NCBI GenBank assembly: GCA_016710365.1
Contig: JADJVW010000002.1
Location: 62,001-126,000, forward strand
Direction of reading: 5' to 3'
Length of the DNA: 64,000 nt
Source of the DNA: Candidatus Caldilinea saccharophila
GTDB taxonomy: Bacteria; Chloroflexota; Anaerolineae; Caldilineales; Caldilineaceae
Shown: positions 41,443 to 50,325 of the stretch, piece after piece
Numbering within the stretch: position 1 is the first letter of the stretch
Layout: every line of letters begins with the position of its first letter
Notes under the pieces: generated by a model
The model's input: the letters and a program-made list of their open reading frames with translations, nothing else
Told to the model about the DNA's origin: nothing
Databases searched by the model: none
Translations under genes and position numbers: made by a program

Positions 41443-44400
41443 CTACTTCGTGATGACCGGCAGATAGATGAACGGCCCTTGTTCATCCGCCTGCGGTCTT
41501 GGCTCCAGGAAGACCGGCGCGTGCAGCAGACGGAGGCCTGCCGCTTGCAGCGCGGCAGACTGGACGGCTGCAGTGCCGCCGGTGCAAGTCCAAACATAGC
41601 CGACGAAGGCCTTGTTCGTCAGGAATTTGGACCAGCCGCCTTGGCCGTGGTCGCTCAACGAGTAGTTCTGACAGTAGGTGCTGAGTGAATTATAAGCGCC
41701 GTTGGGATAGACAAATGACAGCCCATGGTAGTTGCTGTAGTCCCACACAGGTGTGCGTCCCTTGAGCACCGCCTTCTTCTCGATGACAGCGGCATCGATG
41801 GCCGCCTGGAGTGCAGTCGCTTCGTTGACGGCAATGCCGGCAACTTTCACTCTCTGGGCAAAGTCCCACATATCCAGATTGCCCTGCCAGTCCGTCGTTG
41901 CATCACCTTGTAGCGGGCTACCGCGGAAGGCCTGGGTTGCGTTGCGAATCGTGGTCAGGGTAGCCAAATCCGCGCCCATCAACGCCGTCGCAAAGGCATC
42001 CAAGCGCGTTTTCACGGTTTCGAGCTTGTCGGTCTGGATCAGCCCGAAGGTATAAGGGGTGCCTGTTGACGACACTGGGTAGGTTTGGATAATGCGTTTG
42101 GCGACCTGCTCCACGGTATCGGTTGCCGTCAGATTTTTGAAGTACTCGGGGTATTGTAGCGCCGTCCAACTGATCGTCTGGAACATGGCAATGTAGTCGG
42201 CGTAGGGCTTCAGATCGTAGGCGTTCTCGAACAGACCCATCAGGCAGGACTCGAAAGCGAAGATGTCAATCTTGCGCGTACCATCGCGGGAGATCTGCTT
42301 GATGGCCGACCGTAGTTCCGACGGCGTGATCTGATCGTCAATCATTGCGCCGCCGACGCCATGATGATCCCAGCCGGTGCCGTCCATGCCGCCGCCATGG
42401 TCATCAATGGACAGGTAGTAGTGGTCGGCCGGGTAGTTGGCGATGGTCCAGTTGGCGAAGTCAACCAGCGTTTTGGGATCGCCCATGTTGATCTCGTCCA
42501 GATTCCACTTGTTGATGTTCAAGGTGTAGGCGCCGTTGGGCTGCACCACATAGCGGGTCACATCATTGGCCGTTCCCGGATAGTTCGGCCCGTCGATCAG
42601 CGCCACCACGTTCATGATCCCCTGTTTGGCGCCGATAAACTTTTCGATCTCCTGGACAGCCTTCTCGTAGGTCGCTTTGTCCCAGCAGGCAGCAGGATTT
42701 TGGGACGTCACACAACCTTGATCCTCGCCGTTCATGTAGAGGATCATGGTCCATGACTTGTTGGCGCCGGAAGGCTGCGACGGCGGAGCCAATACTGGGG
42801 CAGCGGCGGGCGGCGCTTCAGTCTGGCCACACTTGGCATTGACTGTGTAGTAGGCGCTCGGTCCATCTGTGTTGAAATTATAGAGCGCCAGGTAGTAGGT
42901 CGCCCCCTCAACGGTGTTGTCGTAGTTCATCAACGAATCGAGCGTTGCACCGTCATCATCGAACGTACCGATTTTGATGAACGAGGCGTCGTACAGATAG
43001 AGCGCCGTATCGGCGCTGGAGGCAGGCTGGAGCGTGGCCGCATCAACGTCAACGATCAGCGCGCCCACGGGGACACGCTCCATTTTGAAGACATCAAAAT
43101 CTTTGTTGGCGGTCGGGAGCACGTCGCCAAATACGCCTGCCTTGCTCTGATTGCAGGCCAGCGTCGTCGCCGTGGTATTCGTGCCGTTGGGCTCGTTGGC
43201 ATCGTTGTGGGCGGCCACATCATTGACCGCACCGGTGGCCGCAGCCTGAATGGCGGCGGCGATTGGATCTCGCGGCGTTTCGCCCTGGCTGTAGACGACC
43301 ATCTCGTCCAGATAGAGGGTGGTCGGCTGGCTGTCGTTCTGGGTCAGTTCGACGACCAGGGTCACCGCTTGACCCTGCATCCCCTTAATCACCTCGTGGG
43401 GAATGCTGTAGCCAAAGCTGTCATGCAAGTCGCCATCGCTGGCAAACTCAGGCATGTGGCTCGCATCCCAACAGCCTACATCGGCCAGAATCGTGCTGTG
43501 GTTGCCGGCCGGCGCCAGGTGGACACAGAAGTTATCGACATTGGCGCTGAATTCGGTGGTCTCAACAGAATAGTTGAAGTGGACGTTGAGACCAACGGTA
43601 TTGCCGGCGACGTTGAAGTTGTGCAGCAGCCGTTGGTTGCCCGTGAGCGCGGCCCGACCATCGACGACGGTGACATCGCCGCTCTTGCCCGCCGGGGTCT
43701 CCTTGTTCCAGCCCGTCAGTCCGTTGGCAAAGTTGCCGTTGGTCAACTCAAGCCCGTCGGGATGAAAGGTGATCGGCGCGGGGACGTTGACGTCCTTGTG
43801 ATGGCCTTCGACCACGAGTTCGTCAACGTAGACGCCGCCCGCGGGGTTGCCGTTGTTGGCTTAGAAGTAGAAAGCCAGATAGACCTGCGAACGCCCGGCA
43901 AAGGCTGTCAGATCATGGTGGCCCTCCGTCCAGGTGCTGCCCGTATGGTCGCTCCACCAATCGCAGTGGTCGAAGTGAACGTCGTCCGCAGCGATGCCGG
44001 AGAGCGGTTCGGCGCTGGCAAAAGCGCAGAGGCCCAGCCAATCGTTCTCGCTGTGGTGATCGCCCTCGGTGTGGATCAGGTTGTAGTTGAGGCCAAAGAG
44101 CACGTCGGCCTCCACATAGTCGCTCAGATCGACCGGCCCGTAGAACATCCAACTGCGCTGGCCGGCGCTGTAGCTGTTGCCCGCGGTCGGCGAGGCCGAT
44201 TTGGTCGAGGTCGGATTGAGCGCGTCATCGTTTTCGCCGGCGGTTGTCGCCCAGGCGGCGCCCGGCGACGATGTCTCAAGCTTCCACAGCGGGTCGCTGC
44301 TCAGATCCACCGTGTCAAAGGACTCGGTGACGATCCGGGTATAGTCGACAAAGTTCCCATACGGGTCGTGGTGATCCACCTCTTCGGCGTTGACCCACAA

Positions 44401-45161
44401 GGCCAACTCGTCGATAAAGGGACCGGCGAACGACTGGGCGTTGCTGCCGTCGCTCTCAAAACCAAAGGCAATGTAGACATCTGACGCCCCGGCAAAGCCG
44501 TTCAGGTTCAGATAGTCGAACTCCCAGCCGTCGGCTGGCCGGACAAGCAGCGACAGTGCTCATGGTCAAAATCGGCGGGACCGGGCGCGGCGGGAAAGCT
44601 GCCCACACAAAAGCTGAGCCAGTCGCCCTCTTCGATGTCATAGTTGAGGGCGAAATCGATCTCGGCCGACTGCCACGCGCTGAGGTCAATCGGCCCGCGG
44701 ATCATCCAACTATGCATGTTGTTAGGGTAGTTGCCGGCGGCCGGATCGACGGCGTTGGCGCCGGTGGCCCCAGGCCAGACCGACTTGAGCGAGGCCGGAT
44801 TGTACTCAACATCGGCCATGTGGGTCGTAGCGCCCCAGTTCTGGTCGAGGGCGGCCGCGTTGACGACAGTCCAACCCAGCGGGAAGCTCTCGAACGAATC
44901 AGTCAGCACCGTGATCCAGCCTGCGGCGGTCTGACCGGGTGCGGCCGACACCTCGAGTGGCTCGGTCTGGCGGCGCGCCTGCGGATCGTGCAATTGAACA
45001 AGCTGATTGGGGTGCGGCGTTGTGGGGCTGTCCGGCGATGTTTGTGCGGCCGGCGCAGCGGGTGCATCAGGCGACGGCGCCGCCGCCGCCTGACTGACAC
45101 TGCCCAATAGCAGCGCCAGAATCATGATCATCTGAACGAACTTGAACGGTTGCTTTTTCAT
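41443..45161 (-). CDS. Secreted clostripain-like (C11) cysteine protease, broken at 43861 and near 44545
   Basis: The start is ATG 45161 with AAGGAGG just upstream (GTG 45164 is also in frame), followed by a signal peptide (MIMILALLLGSVSQAAAA). Two similar beta-sandwich modules follow (FPLGWTVVN, HSWMIRGPIDLSAWQSAEI; then SWMFYGPVDLSDYVEADVLF), and then a pre-peptidase-like region. The C11 catalytic domain has SWTMILYMNGEDQG, the catalytic His in YLSIDDHGGGMDG and the Cys in FAFESCLMGLFENAY. The frame shifts at about 44545 (before DGWEFDYLNLNGF). A TAA at 43861-43863 interrupts the frame between VYLAFYF and ANNGNPAGGVYVDELVV, with sense resuming in the same frame. Either sequence errors or a genuine pseudogene. 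A SARP-type promoter lies at 45252-45295. Confidence 0.78.
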
Positions 45162-45170
45162 CACGCCTCC

Positions 45171-45245
45171 TTAGCATAGGTAATGGAGCGCTGTTTGCAT
45201 CGAAATAATGATGAAGGTGCCACAGACCAACAGATTGACCTCCAT
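45171..45245 (-). CDS. Leaderless small ORF upstream of the clostripain-like gene
   Basis: A 24-codon ORF (MEVNLLVCGTFIIISMQTAL then HYLC) whose ATG at 45245 lies seven bases past the -10-like box of the SARP-type promoter, right where transcription should begin. Its first 15 residues resemble those of the ORF at 51492-51716 (MKVNPVVYCTFIIRS), which has the same position after a matching promoter. It stops ten bases before the protease ATG. It may be a leader peptide, or a relic of the longer ORF. Coding status is unproved. Confidence 0.4.
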   Translation of the reverse strand: MEVNLLVCGTFIIISMQTALHYLC

Positions 45246-45251
45246 AGATGC

Positions 45252-45295
45252 ACTATAGCCGTCCATCGCAAATAAAGCGCAAATCAAACGCAAAT
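45252..45295 (-). promoter_or_regulatory. SARP-type promoter: three CGCAAAT heptamers plus -10 box (clostripain-like gene)
   Basis: On the plus strand CGCAAAT begins at 45267, 45278 and 45289: three identical heptamers at exact 11-bp period. Read on the minus strand they are ATTTGCG repeats, followed after nine bases by TATAGT (45257-45252), a good -10 box facing the protease gene. There is no -35 hexamer; the repeats occupy that place, as in promoters activated by SARP regulators. The layout is repeated at 48613-48656 and 51723-51766. Confidence 0.75.
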
Positions 45296-45303
45296 GGCGA
45301 CCC

Positions 45304-45340
45304 CGTGAAACAAAATCTTCCAGGAAGATTTTGTTTCACG
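45304..45340. terminator. 18-bp inverted repeat between adhesin end and protease promoter
   Basis: CGTGAAACAAAATCTTCC (45304-45321) is matched by 45323-45340. It lies 42 bases beyond the adhesin stop in its direction and should end that transcript. Its left arm resembles the first codons of the SARP regulator at 51776 (GTGAACGAAATCTT). Confidence 0.6.
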
Positions 45341-45381
45341 ATTTGTTACCGACATGCTGCTACGGTACGGTCAGCCAAGCC

Positions 45382-48300
45382 TTACGGTTGAGTCGAATCG
45401 TAGAGCGGGCCGTCATCGACGGCTACGCCCTTCTTGCCCTGGTTCTTGGGCACGCTGACCTGCACGGTGGTGGTGCAAACCCCGCCGTTGCCGTCACTGG
45501 CGCGGATGGTGATGTGGTAGTAGCGCCCGTTGCCGTTGCCCTTGCGCTCGGCGCGCACCTGTGCGGTGTCGCTGCCGATGCCCTGACCGTCGAGCGGGGT
45601 GTCGCCATCGCCGGTGCCGTTGGTCGGCTCGTCCTGGAAGATGCTGCTGACGCTGATGGTGATGGCGTCGCCCTCAATGTCGGTGGCGCCGCTGACGGTG
45701 ACCGGCACGAACTGGTGGTTCGGCGGCCACAGCGTCGTCACGCTGGGCGTCACGTTGGTGCAGACCGGCGCGTCGTTAATCTGGGTCACGGTGATGTTCA
45801 CCGTGGCGCTGGCGCAGACGCCGTCGCTGTCGCAGACCTCGTAGGTGAAGCTATCCACACCGCTGAAGTCCGCGGCCGGCGTGTAGGTGAAGCTGCCGTT
45901 GCCATTGTCCGCCAGCGCGCCGTTGCTCGGGCTGGAAAGTACGCTCACGCTGCCCGGGAGCAGGTTGCCGTCCACGTCGCTGTCGTTGGCCAGCACGTTG
46001 AAGGTCGTCGGCGTGTCTTCGCTGGTGGTCACGTTGTCGTCCACCGCGGTCGGCGGGTCGTTGACCGTGTTGACCAGCACGGTGACCGTGGCGGTATCGC
46101 AGGCGCCGTCGCTGTCACAGACGGCGTAGTCGAAGCTGTCCGTGCCGTTGAAGTTGGCGTCCGGCGTGTAGGTGATCGAGCCGTCCGGGTTGATCACGGC
46201 CGTACCGTTGGGCGGGTCGGTAACCGCCGTGGTAGTCAGGGCCGGATTCTCGTTGGCAGGCCCGGCGCTGTCGTTGCCCTGCACCGGGATGCTCACCGGC
46301 GTATCCTCGTCGGTGGTGGCCGTGTCATCGGCGGCCAGCGCCGGGTCGTTGATCGCGTTGACCGCGATGCTGACGGTGGCGATGTTGGAGTCGGACAGAC
46401 CGTCGTTGACCTGGAAGGTGAAGCTGTCTGCGCCGAAGAAGTCGGGATCCGGCGTGTAGGCCAGGGTGGGGGCCGTGCCGCTGAGCGTGCCGTTGGCCGG
46501 CAGCGTGAGCACGCTGTAGGTCAGCGTGTCGTTGTCTGCGTCCGCCGCGGCCAGCGTGATGGGCAGTGGCGTGTCCTCGTTCGTGCTCGCGGCCTGGTCG
46601 TTGGCGACCGGCACACGGTTGACCACGGTGATCGCCACCGTGTCGCTGCTGGTGGCGCCAGCGCCGTCGGTGACGGTGAAGGTGAGCATCGCCACGCCAT
46701 CCACCGCAAAGCTGGTGGTGCGGGCGACCGTGTCCCCATAGTTGGCGCTGCCGCTGTCGTCGGCGAGGGCGTCGCCGTCCAGATCCCATGCCCAGGTGTA
46801 GGGGTTGTTAGATGCTGCGTCGGGGTCCGTCCACGTGCCGGAGACGGTGACCGTGTCGTTGCGGAAGACGCTCTGGTCGGGGCCCGCGTTGGCGATGGGC
46901 GGCTCATTCACGACACAGGACTGTTCCACTTCAAAAGCGCCGATGTCGAAGGCGCACCCTTGCGGACGAGCCACGCCGCGCTGGTCGGTGGCCGGGCCGT
47001 TGGGGGCGGCGTCCACCGCCGGGCTACCGGTGACCAAGGCGTGGGTGGCCGTGTTGCCTGGCGCATTGACCTGCAACGTGGTGTCCAGGATGGCGCTCAG
47101 CGCCGTGGGCATTGTGCCGTCGCTGGTGGCGATGATGTCGCTGCCGCTGGGCGTGAAACCATAGAACGCCTGCGCGTTGGTCTGCCCACTGTGGCCAAAC
47201 ACGCTGAAGTTGTTGCTGTTGATCGTGCCAGAGAAAAGGAAGTCATAAGCGTTCTCGATTTCCTGCGCGCTGGGCGCAGTATTGCCGGTGATCAGGCTGC
47301 GCTCCAGCGTGAGCGTATCACCGTTGTAGATACCGCCCCCTCTCGTGTTCGCAGTGTTACCGGTGACCGTGCTGTTCGTCAGCGTGCCTGTGCCGTTGTT
47401 GCGGATGCCGCCACTTTCAGTGCCGCTGTTGCCGCTGACCGTGCTGTTCGTCAGCGTGACTGTGCCGTTGTTGATGATGCCGCCACCGACACTGTTCGCA
47501 CTGTTACCGCTGACCGTGCTGTTGCTCAGCGTGCCTGTGCCGTTGTTAAAGATCCCGCCAGCAGAGTTGGCACTGTTACCGCTGACCGTGCTATTGTTCA
47601 TAGCCAGCGTGCCACCCGAATAAATGCCGCCGCCACCGCCAGCACTGTTACCGCTGACCGTGCTATTGTTCATAACCAGCGTGCCACTCGAATGAATGCC
47701 GCCGCCACGGTTGCTCCCGCTGGTGCTGTTGCCGCTGATCGTACTATTGTTCAGCGTGAGTGCGCCGCGGCTGACGATACCGCCACCATTGGCGCCGGCG
47801 GGGAGACTACCGCCGCTGATGGTCATGTTGTTGAGCGTCAGATCGCCACTGGGCTCCACCGCAAGGATGCGGAATTGGGGTGCGCCCCCGTCGCGGGCGA
47901 TGGTGAAGCCTGCGCCTTCGATCGTAATCTCGCTGGTGATGAGCGGCAGGCCATTGACGGACGCACCGCTGCCGTTGTTCACGGAATACAGGTTCACGTT
48001 GTCCAGCAGTTCGATCGTGTCGGCGCCGGACGTGCCCGCGGCGCACACCCCGGTGGCCGTATCGGTGTTGGCGGCCACAATCGCGTCGGCCAGGTCGCAG
48101 TCCGTACCGTTGATGCGCGCGCTGGGCGGGGCAGGCGGAAAGGCGTGGGCCGCCGGTGCGCCGCTCAGCGCCAGCGCCAGCGCCATGCCCGCCAATGAAG
48201 CGCCCAGTTGGCGTTGCCAACGACGGCGCGTCGGGCGCGGCAACTGGCGCAGCCGTTCGTAGAAGTGCTGAAATCGTTCCAGCAGGTCGCGACCGCGCAC

Positions 48301-48411
48301 CAAGAGCAGGTGCGCCAATTGGGGCGTCTTGCTCACTTGCTCACGCCAGGCTTGCCAGAAGCTCTGCGTCAGCTCGTCAGGCGGTTGGTTGAATTGGGTT
48401 GGATCGTGCAT
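45382..48411 (-). CDS. Giant surface protein: beta-helix, PKD-like and tandem cadherin/Big-type repeats
   Basis: About 1,009 residues from ATG 48411 (AGGAG at the right distance). The first 80 residues are charged and possibly cytosolic or a long signal region; a hydrophobic signal segment (LGASLAGMALALALSGAPAA) follows. Next is a right-handed beta-helix of about 270 residues with near-identical 20-residue coils (LNNSTVSGNSA and variants with GGGIYS or GGIFNN), a PKD/Ig-like domain (IANAGPDQSVFRNDTVTVSG) and four or more VCBS/cadherin-like repeats (NEDTPLPITL, DEDTPVSIPV, SEDTPTTFNV). The end is a beta domain, GRYYHITIRASDGNGGVC. No LPXTG or sorting tail was recognised. Probably a filament or floc adhesin. 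A SARP-type promoter lies upstream. Confidence 0.82.
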   Translation of the reverse strand: MHDPTQFNQPPDELTQSFWQAWREQVSKTPQLAHLLLVRGRDLLERFQHFYERLRQLPRPTRRRWQRQLGASLAGMALALALSGAPAAHAFPPAPPSARINGTDCDLADAIVAANTDTATGVCAAGTSGADTIELLDNVNLYSVNNGSGASVNGLPLITSEITIEGAGFTIARDGGAPQFRILAVEPSGDLTLNNMTISGGSLPAGANGGGIVSRGALTLNNSTISGNSTSGSNRGGGIHSSGTLVMNNSTVSGNSAGGGGGIYSGGTLAMNNSTVSGNSANSAGGIFNNGTGTLSNSTVSGNSANSVGGGIINNGTVTLTNSTVSGNSGTESGGIRNNGTGTLTNSTVTGNTANTRGGGIYNGDTLTLERSLITGNTAPSAQEIENAYDFLFSGTINSNNFSVFGHSGQTNAQAFYGFTPSGSDIIATSDGTMPTALSAILDTTLQVNAPGNTATHALVTGSPAVDAAPNGPATDQRGVARPQGCAFDIGAFEVEQSCVVNEPPIANAGPDQSVFRNDTVTVSGTWTDPDAASNNPYTWAWDLDGDALADDSGSANYGDTVARTTSFAVDGVAMLTFTVTDGAGATSSDTVAITVVNRVPVANDQAASTNEDTPLPITLAAADADNDTLTYSVLTLPANGTLSGTAPTLAYTPDPDFFGADSFTFQVNDGLSDSNIATVSIAVNAINDPALAADDTATTDEDTPVSIPVQGNDSAGPANENPALTTTAVTDPPNGTAVINPDGSITYTPDANFNGTDSFDYAVCDSDGACDTATVTVLVNTVNDPPTAVDDNVTTSEDTPTTFNVLANDSDVDGNLLPGSVSVLSSPSNGALADNGNGSFTYTPAADFSGVDSFTYEVCDSDGVCASATVNITVTQINDAPVCTNVTPSVTTLWPPNHQFVPVTVSGATDIEGDAITISVSSIFQDEPTNGTGDGDTPLDGQGIGSDTAQVRAERKGNGNGRYYHITIRASDGNGGVCTTTVQVSVPKNQGKKGVAVDDGPLYDSTQP

Positions 48412-48813
48412 CTGTTTTCTCCTGATGTGGAACGAGATTGGGTCGAACAACGACGAACTTACGAGCAGTGGTCTATCCCACGCGCTCGGCAGGGCTGAGG
48501 AGTTGTACTTCCTCAACACTGCCCATCATTTGGGATAGCAAGCTGACAGGACAAGTCTTCAGCGACGTTCAGTCGGGCAAGGTCATTTCAGCACCGATTG
48601 AACATGTTTCGGAGCATAGCGGATGAACGCAAATAAATCGCAAATTAAACGCAAATGTTGAACATTTTGGGCGCGCCAACGATGAGAAGTGGCTAGTTCT
48701 AAGATTTTCTGTGATTGCGGCGTAACACGACAATGGATTTAGACGGAAACGGATTTGTCCTCTAGAAAAGTGGCGCAACAAAGCGCAAATCCGGTAAGCG
48801 CGTTGAGCTGTGT
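48412..48813. other. 402-base gap between adhesin and M1 peptidase genes
   Basis: Holds the SARP-type promoter (48613-48656), a possible five-codon leaderless ORF starting at 48605 (minus strand), and the roughly 190-base adhesin leader. It also holds a weaker pair of heptamer-like sites, CGCAACA at 48774 and CGCAAAT at 48784, spaced 10 rather than 11 bp, near the M1 gene end. No other gene or terminator was recognised. Confidence 0.6.
48613..48656 (-). promoter_or_regulatory. SARP-type promoter: three CGCAAAT heptamers plus -10 box (adhesin)
   Basis: CGCAAAT begins at 48628, 48639 and 48650 on the plus strand, exact 11-bp period. On the minus strand the repeats are followed after nine bases by TATGCT (48618-48613). 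The four-base spacers and flanks differ from the 45.3 and 51.7 kb copies while the heptamers are kept, which points to selection on the binding sites. The start of transcription would be near 48606, about 195 bases before the adhesin ATG. Confidence 0.75.
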
Positions 48814-50241
48814 TCAGTCGGGCAGGGCCAGCGTCGGCAGCCGCGGAACGTCCGCAACATAGAGCCAGGCCTGGAAGAAATCCGCCAGCGACTGGCCGCT
48901 GACCCCCTCGGCCAAGGCCATAAAATCGGCGGTGCTGGCGTTGCCATACTGATAGCAAGCCACCCACTCGCGCAGCAGGTCAAAGAAGGCGGCGTCGCCG
49001 ATCTGGAGGCGCAGGGCGTGCAAGCTCCAGGCGCCGCGAATATAGATGGACGCGCCAAAGAGTTGATCCGGCGGCGGATGCGCTGGCGCACCCATGCGTC
49101 GCGTTGCCATACTTGCATATTGGGCGCGCACCAGCGCGTCGAAGGCCGCCCCACCCTCCGTCTTTTCCACCCACAGCCATTCGCAGTAGGTGGCAAAGCC
49201 CTCGTTGAGCCAGATGTCCTGCCAGGTCGCCGGCGTCACGCTGTTGCCAAGCCACTGGTGCGCCAGCTCATGCAGTTGTTCGCTCGCCACGCGGCTCGTG
49301 CCGAGCAGGGTCAGCGTCTGCGCTTCCAGCCCTATGCGCACCCGTTCATCGCCGATCACGGCCACACCGTAGGTCTCGAACGGATAGGGGCCAAGCAGAT
49401 CCGTGTAAAAGCGCAGCATGGCCGGCGTTGCGTGCAACGCTTCTACAACCGGCTGCGGTGCATCCGGCGGCAGATAGTGGCGGATGGGCAGCCCGTCCGG
49501 CCCCTGGTCGGTCACGATTTCGAATTCGGCAATCGCCAGCGTAGCCAGATAGCTGGCCATCGGCCTGGTCTCGGCCCAGCGGTAGGTGCGGCTCGCGCCG
49601 TGGTCGAGCTCGTCGATCAACACCCCGTTGGCGGCCACGACGTAGGGCTTGGCCACCGTGATCGCAAAGCTGTAGGTCGCTTTGTCGCGCGGGTGGTTGT
49701 TGGCTGGAAACCAGGTCATGGCCCCGGCCGGTTCGCTGATGACAAAGATGCCCGGCCCCAAGCGCAGCCAGCCCTGCTGACCATAGGTGCGCGCCAGCGC
49801 CGGATCATCGGTGATGGGCTGCGGCTGACCGTGATAGGCGACCGTCACCGTGAAAGCCTGTCCGTCGGCCAGCGGAGCGGCCGGCGTCAGGGTCAATTCG
49901 CTGCTGGCGCGTTGGAAACGAGCGCGGCGATCGTTTATCTGGACGCCATCGACTTCCAGTCCCAAAAAATCGAGATTGAAGCTGCGTAGCGGCTGCATCG
50001 CCACTGCCTGGAGCGTGGCTGTGCCGGTGATCGTGTGACTCGCCACGTCCACCGCGAGCGCGATGGCGTAGTGGGTCACGTCGTAGCCGCCATTGCCCAG
50101 TTGCGGATAGATGGGATCATCCAGCCCCGACGTTCCTATGTTGGGGCTGGCAGCCTCGTCGGACGGCCGCACGCTGTTCAAGGGCGCGCAGGCGGTCAGC
50201 CAGAGACAGGCTATCAGCAAGAGACCGATCAAACGGCTCAT
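48814..50241 (-). CDS. M1-family metallopeptidase lipoprotein
   Basis: An exported zinc peptidase of 475 residues with lipobox LWLTAC. The N-terminal aminopeptidase-N-like beta domain (YDVTHYAIALAVDVASHTIT) precedes the gluzincin core: HELAHQWLG with the third zinc ligand in WLNEGFATYCEW, exactly 18 residues between the second His and the Glu. The exopeptidase GxMEN element is replaced by IGLEAQTLT, so classic aminopeptidase activity is uncertain. It is shorter than full M1 enzymes and lacks their C-terminal helical domain. ATG 50241 follows GGGAGAG. It lies 84 bases after the TIGR03032 gene on the same strand, probably in one transcript with it. Confidence 0.88.
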   Translation of the reverse strand: MSRLIGLLLIACLWLTACAPLNSVRPSDEAASPNIGTSGLDDPIYPQLGNGGYDVTHYAIALAVDVASHTITGTATLQAVAMQPLRSFNLDFLGLEVDGVQINDRRARFQRASSELTLTPAAPLADGQAFTVTVAYHGQPQPITDDPALARTYGQQGWLRLGPGIFVISEPAGAMTWFPANNHPRDKATYSFAITVAKPYVVAANGVLIDELDHGASRTYRWAETRPMASYLATLAIAEFEIVTDQGPDGLPIRHYLPPDAPQPVVEALHATPAMLRFYTDLLGPYPFETYGVAVIGDERVRIGLEAQTLTLLGTSRVASEQLHELAHQWLGNSVTPATWQDIWLNEGFATYCEWLWVEKTEGGAAFDALVRAQYASMATRRMGAPAHPPPDQLFGASIYIRGAWSLHALRLQIGDAAFFDLLREWVACYQYGNASTADFMALAEGVSGQSLADFFQAWLYVADVPRLPTLALPD

Positions 50242-50325
50242 TCACTCTCCCATCGTTGCCGGAAAGTCAGGCAACCCGATCACATCCAGCAACGTCACCT
50301 TGTCGCCCTCTCACCTTGTTACTTA

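Noticed and set aside
43207..44484. A 425-codon plus-strand frame opposite the protease N-terminal part
   Set aside because: No start context or domain; the minus strand encodes recognisable repeated beta-sandwich modules despite its breaks.
47340..47760. Regularly spaced DNA repeats suggestive of a CRISPR array
   Set aside because: The period matches beta-helix coils in one continuous coding frame and the intervals are themselves similar, unlike spacers.
45331..48198. A 955-codon open frame on the plus strand opposite the adhesin gene
   Set aside because: Antisense shadow of the adhesin: composition is Ala/Val/Arg/Gly repeats without domain features, while the minus-strand frame has a signal segment, beta-helix and cadherin-type repeats and a good ribosome site.
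48774..48790. CGCAACA and CGCAAAT as a fourth SARP site
   Set aside because: Only two units, spaced 10 instead of 11 bp and without a -10 box at the right distance.
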